Positions 62,179 through 64,000 of a stretch of 64,000 nt of DNA are shown one piece after another. The notes under the pieces are model-generated. The model was not told where the DNA came from, did no database searches, and was given only the letters and a program-made list of their open reading frames with translations. A program made the translations under genes and the position numbers. Position 1 is the first letter of the stretch, and each line of letters starts with the position of its first letter. The stretch is from Campylobacter sp. MIT 12-8780 (GTDB taxonomy: Bacteria; Campylobacterota; Campylobacteria; Campylobacterales; Campylobacteraceae): positions 1-64,000 of the forward strand of contig NZ_QHLL01000011.1 in assembly GCF_006864535.1 (NCBI RefSeq), written 5' to 3'.

Positions 62179-63479
62179 GCTTTTTCATACACCCTACGCA
62201 TTAAAAACGAAGTGCCAAAGGCAACAAAAGCAAGCACAAGCACATAAGCACTTAAACCATAGCTCATCAAACTTGTCGGCTCTTTAAGGGCTACACCATG
62301 GAAAAAGGCAGCAAGTTGAGGTGTAAAGCCCCCTGCTATAGCATAAGCGATATTATATGCAAAAGAAATTCCACTAAAACGAATATGAGGCTTAAATACA
62401 TCGCTCATAAACACAGGGCAAAAGTTCATAATCCCAGCACTAAAACAAGTCAAACAATAAAGCCCTATCGTGCTGACTTGACTTGGCGAACTTGAATACA
62501 ACTCTTTAAAAAACAAAAAGCTAAACACCCCAAAAGCGATACTAAAGGCTATGCATACCTTATATGGTTTGATTTTATCAGAGATTACTCCGCTTAAGAT
62601 GATACCGCTGACTATACAAACAAGCCCAGAAATTTGAAAATAAGTTTTTTCAAAAGCATCAAGATTAAAACTCGGCATTTTGCTGATGAAATTTGGCATA
62701 AGCAAGATAAAAACCAAAATACAACCGGTTAAAACCCAAGTTACAAGCATAGACACAACAACGCCAAATTTTGAGCTTTTAAACACTTCTTTAAGCGGGA
62801 AAGTCACTAAAGCACTATCTTGTTTCATCTGCTGAAACACAGGTGTTTCTTCTAAAAAGCGACGCAAATATACAGAGATGATACCAAAAACCCCACCCAA
62901 AGCAAAAGGCACACGCCAAGCCCATTCTTCAATGGCTTCTTTTTCAAAAATCATATAAGTAAGCAAATACACCAAACTTCCAAGCAAAATTCCAGCCGTT
63001 ACAGAAGCGGTTAAAAAGCCAAGATAAGTATTTTTTTGTTTATCAGGAGCATGTTCGTGTATGAAAACCCAAGCACCGGGCAATTCTCCACCCACAGCTA
63101 TACCTTGACAAATTCGCACAAAGATCAAAAACAAAGGTGCAGCATAACCAATAGTTTCAAAAGTTGGCACAAGAGCAAGTGCAAAAGTAGGAATAACCAT
63201 AAGCAAGATAGAAAGCATAAACATATTTTTTCGCCCAAATTTATCGCCAAAATGAGCCATAACAATGCCACCCAAAGGACGCGCTAAATACCCAGCCGCA
63301 AATATACCATAGGTATTGATAATCTTCCAAGTATCACTTAAACTTTGTGGAAAAAAATGCTCTGAGATAATAGAAGCAAAAAAGACAAAAATAATAAAAT
63401 CATAAAATTCCAAAGTCCCTCCTAGCGAGGAAAGCCCTAGTGTTTTTATTTCTTTTTTGCTGAGTGTTTTTGTTTTCAT
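62175..63479 (-). CDS. MFS transporter, metabolite:H+ symporter type
   Basis: The 434 residues form 12 transmembrane helices. The motifs GRPLGGIVMAHFGDKFGRKN between helices 2 and 3 (loop 2-3) and RICQGIAVGGELPGAWVFIHEHAP between helices 4 and 5 mark the MHS family (KgtP, ProP, ShiA). These import organic acids or osmolytes by proton symport; the substrate is not predictable. Its stop shares bases with the convergent upstream gene. Confidence 0.92.
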   Translation of the reverse strand: MKTKTLSKKEIKTLGLSSLGGTLEFYDFIIFVFFASIISEHFFPQSLSDTWKIINTYGIFAAGYLARPLGGIVMAHFGDKFGRKNMFMLSILLMVIPTFALALVPTFETIGYAAPLFLIFVRICQGIAVGGELPGAWVFIHEHAPDKQKNTYLGFLTASVTAGILLGSLVYLLTYMIFEKEAIEEWAWRVPFALGGVFGIISVYLRRFLEETPVFQQMKQDSALVTFPLKEVFKSSKFGVVVSMLVTWVLTGCILVFILLMPNFISKMPSFNLDAFEKTYFQISGLVCIVSGIILSGVISDKIKPYKVCIAFSIAFGVFSFLFFKELYSSSPSQVSTIGLYCLTCFSAGIMNFCPVFMSDVFKPHIRFSGISFAYNIAYAIAGGFTPQLAAFFHGVALKEPTSLMSYGLSAYVLVLAFVAFGTSFLMRRVYEKA

Positions 63480-63523
63480 AGGAATTTGCCCTTTCTTTTT
63501 TTCTTAAAAAGAATTAAGTTTGA

Positions 63524-63529
63524 ATTATA
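63524..63529 (-). promoter_or_regulatory. -10 box of the MFS transporter gene
   Basis: The minus strand reads TTAGATATAATTC, 45 bases before the MFS start and downstream of the acidic-protein gene, giving the transporter its own promoter. Confidence 0.5.
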
Positions 63530-63553
63530 TCTAAGCCAAACTTTATTTAAGCT

Positions 63554-63724
63554 TTATTCCATCTCATAACTATCATCATAATCTTCATCGTCAAAATTAT
63601 AATCGTCCTCATCGTAATTATAATTTCTTGAATGCTCACTTCTTAGATAATCATCTTCATCTTCATACGATAAAATATCTTCATCATCTAAGTCTTCAAA
63701 TTCATCATCTTCAAATTCTCTCAT
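63554..63724 (-). CDS. Small, highly acidic protein
   Basis: A 56-residue ORF with start ATG at 63724 preceded by AAGGGGA, reading MREFEDDEFEDLDDEDILSY then more Asp, Glu and Tyr to SYEMEstop. More than 40% of residues are acidic and there are few hydrophobic ones, so it is probably disordered. C. jejuni has a highly acidic protein at the same place beside the MFS gene (Cj0251c, from memory), which supports a real gene. Function unknown; calcium or metal binding, or mimicry of nucleic acid, is possible. Confidence 0.8.
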   Translation of the reverse strand: MREFEDDEFEDLDDEDILSYEDEDDYLRSEHSRNYNYDEDDYNFDDEDYDDSYEME

Positions 63725-63759
63725 TGAATTCCCCTTTTTTTATGAAAAATATTTCGCTC

Positions 63760-63765
63760 ATTTTA
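63760..63765 (-). promoter_or_regulatory. -10 box of the acidic-protein gene
   Basis: The minus strand reads TTAGCTAAAATGAGC, 36 bases before the ATG at 63724. It is divergent to the moaC promoter. Confidence 0.4.
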
Positions 63766-63788
63766 GCTAAATTTTTACTCAATTTGTC

Positions 63789-63794
63789 TATAAT
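63789..63794 (+). promoter_or_regulatory. -10 box of moaC
   Basis: ATTTGTCTATAATCTT contains TATAAT 31 bases before the moaC GTG start. Confidence 0.55.
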
Positions 63795-63824
63795 CTTTTT
63801 AAAAATATCTCAAAAAGGTTATGA

Positions 63825-64000
63825 GTGCAGCTAAGTCATTTAGATGAAAATAACAGACCAAAAATGGTTAATGTTGCTGAAAAAGAGATAAGCTCGAGGC
63901 TAGCTAGAGCAAGTGGAGTGATCAAAGTAAGTCAAGAAGCTTTTCAAGCAGTAAAAGCAAAGTCTGTTAAAAAAGGAGCTGTGCTTGAAACAGCTGTCAT
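63825..64000 (+). CDS. moaC: MoaC, molybdopterin synthesis protein, 3' end cut by window
   Basis: The frame from GTG at 63825 (AAAGG six bases upstream) reads MQLSHLDENNRPKMVNVAEK, then SSRLARASGVIKV and KKGAVLETAV at the edge. This matches the MoaC N-terminus (LSHLDE...PKMVDV..K..T.R.A.A.G.I.M). MoaC makes cyclic pyranopterin monophosphate with MoaA for molybdenum cofactor. About 58 of an expected roughly 155 residues are visible. The signature metal-free active site lies beyond the window. Confidence 0.9.
   Translation, partial: MQLSHLDENNRPKMVNVAEKEISSRLARASGVIKVSQEAFQAVKAKSVKKGAVLETAV

Noticed and set aside
63628-63834. 68-residue plus-strand ORF before moaC
   Set aside because: Antisense to the acidic-protein gene and overlapping the moaC start; His/Leu-rich, explained by the reverse complement of Asp/Glu codons.

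Overview
The window is ordinary, densely packed chromosome from a Campylobacter species. The evidence is the gene set (cmeRABC efflux locus, aroQ-folK-flhF-flhG-fliA-fliM-fliY flagellar operon, DUF2972 protein, split b/b' ATP synthase genes, Mrp, ispDF fusion), AT-rich codon use, and promoters made of a TGn-TATAAT -10 box with no clear -35. GC looks somewhat higher than in C. jejuni, so a relative such as the C. upsaliensis/helveticus group is possible; the species is an inference. I found no rRNA, tRNA, CRISPR, insertion sequence or prophage.

Layout: the left edge (1-1238) carries the 3' part of a DUF2972 gene, followed by a chemoreceptor and a ModE-type regulator. cmeR and cmeABC (3733-10164) form a multidrug efflux locus with a recognisable CmeR-type operator. 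It converges on an unassigned outer-membrane barrel gene, then a small conserved gene, hemJ, lspA-glmM and a glycosyltransferase (10175-14844). From 15053 to 21260 a minus-strand operon links shikimate and folate genes to flagellar assembly and switch genes; a menaquinone-type deaminase and sppA lie divergent to it. From 23595 to 29908 come a DUF3298 lipoprotein, then prfA, rpsT, pgpA, an ATP-sulfurylase-like protein, an atypical response regulator and ispDF. mrp and dapD run the other way.

A bd-type oxidase operon (32563-35590) contains DUF4492, cydA, cydB and a 42-residue membrane protein. A LOG protein and mnmA follow, then a nitroreductase/HxlR divergent pair separated by a perfect 34-bp inverted repeat. 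A long plus-strand run (38701-56137) holds fmt-birA-parA-parB, the complete F1 plus b/b' ATP synthase operon, the Tol-Pal envelope system, slyD, fabD, mtnN, a TtcA-like protein, pncA and a membrane protein. The right part has queH, bcp and a tautomerase (minus), a CorC/TlyC-type protein, an unassigned 361-residue protein, an HDOD protein and its partner, an MFS transporter, a tiny acidic protein, and the start of moaC, cut by the window edge.

No large unknown system stands out. The items most worth a second look are small: the CydX-like ORF, the HxlR/nitroreductase palindrome, a TtcA-family protein that has lost cluster cysteines, an atypical receiver domain, a decayed XRE-regulator tail, and two nearly identical promoters (atp and pal). 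Gaps between annotated genes are all under 300 bases once the short genes are included.
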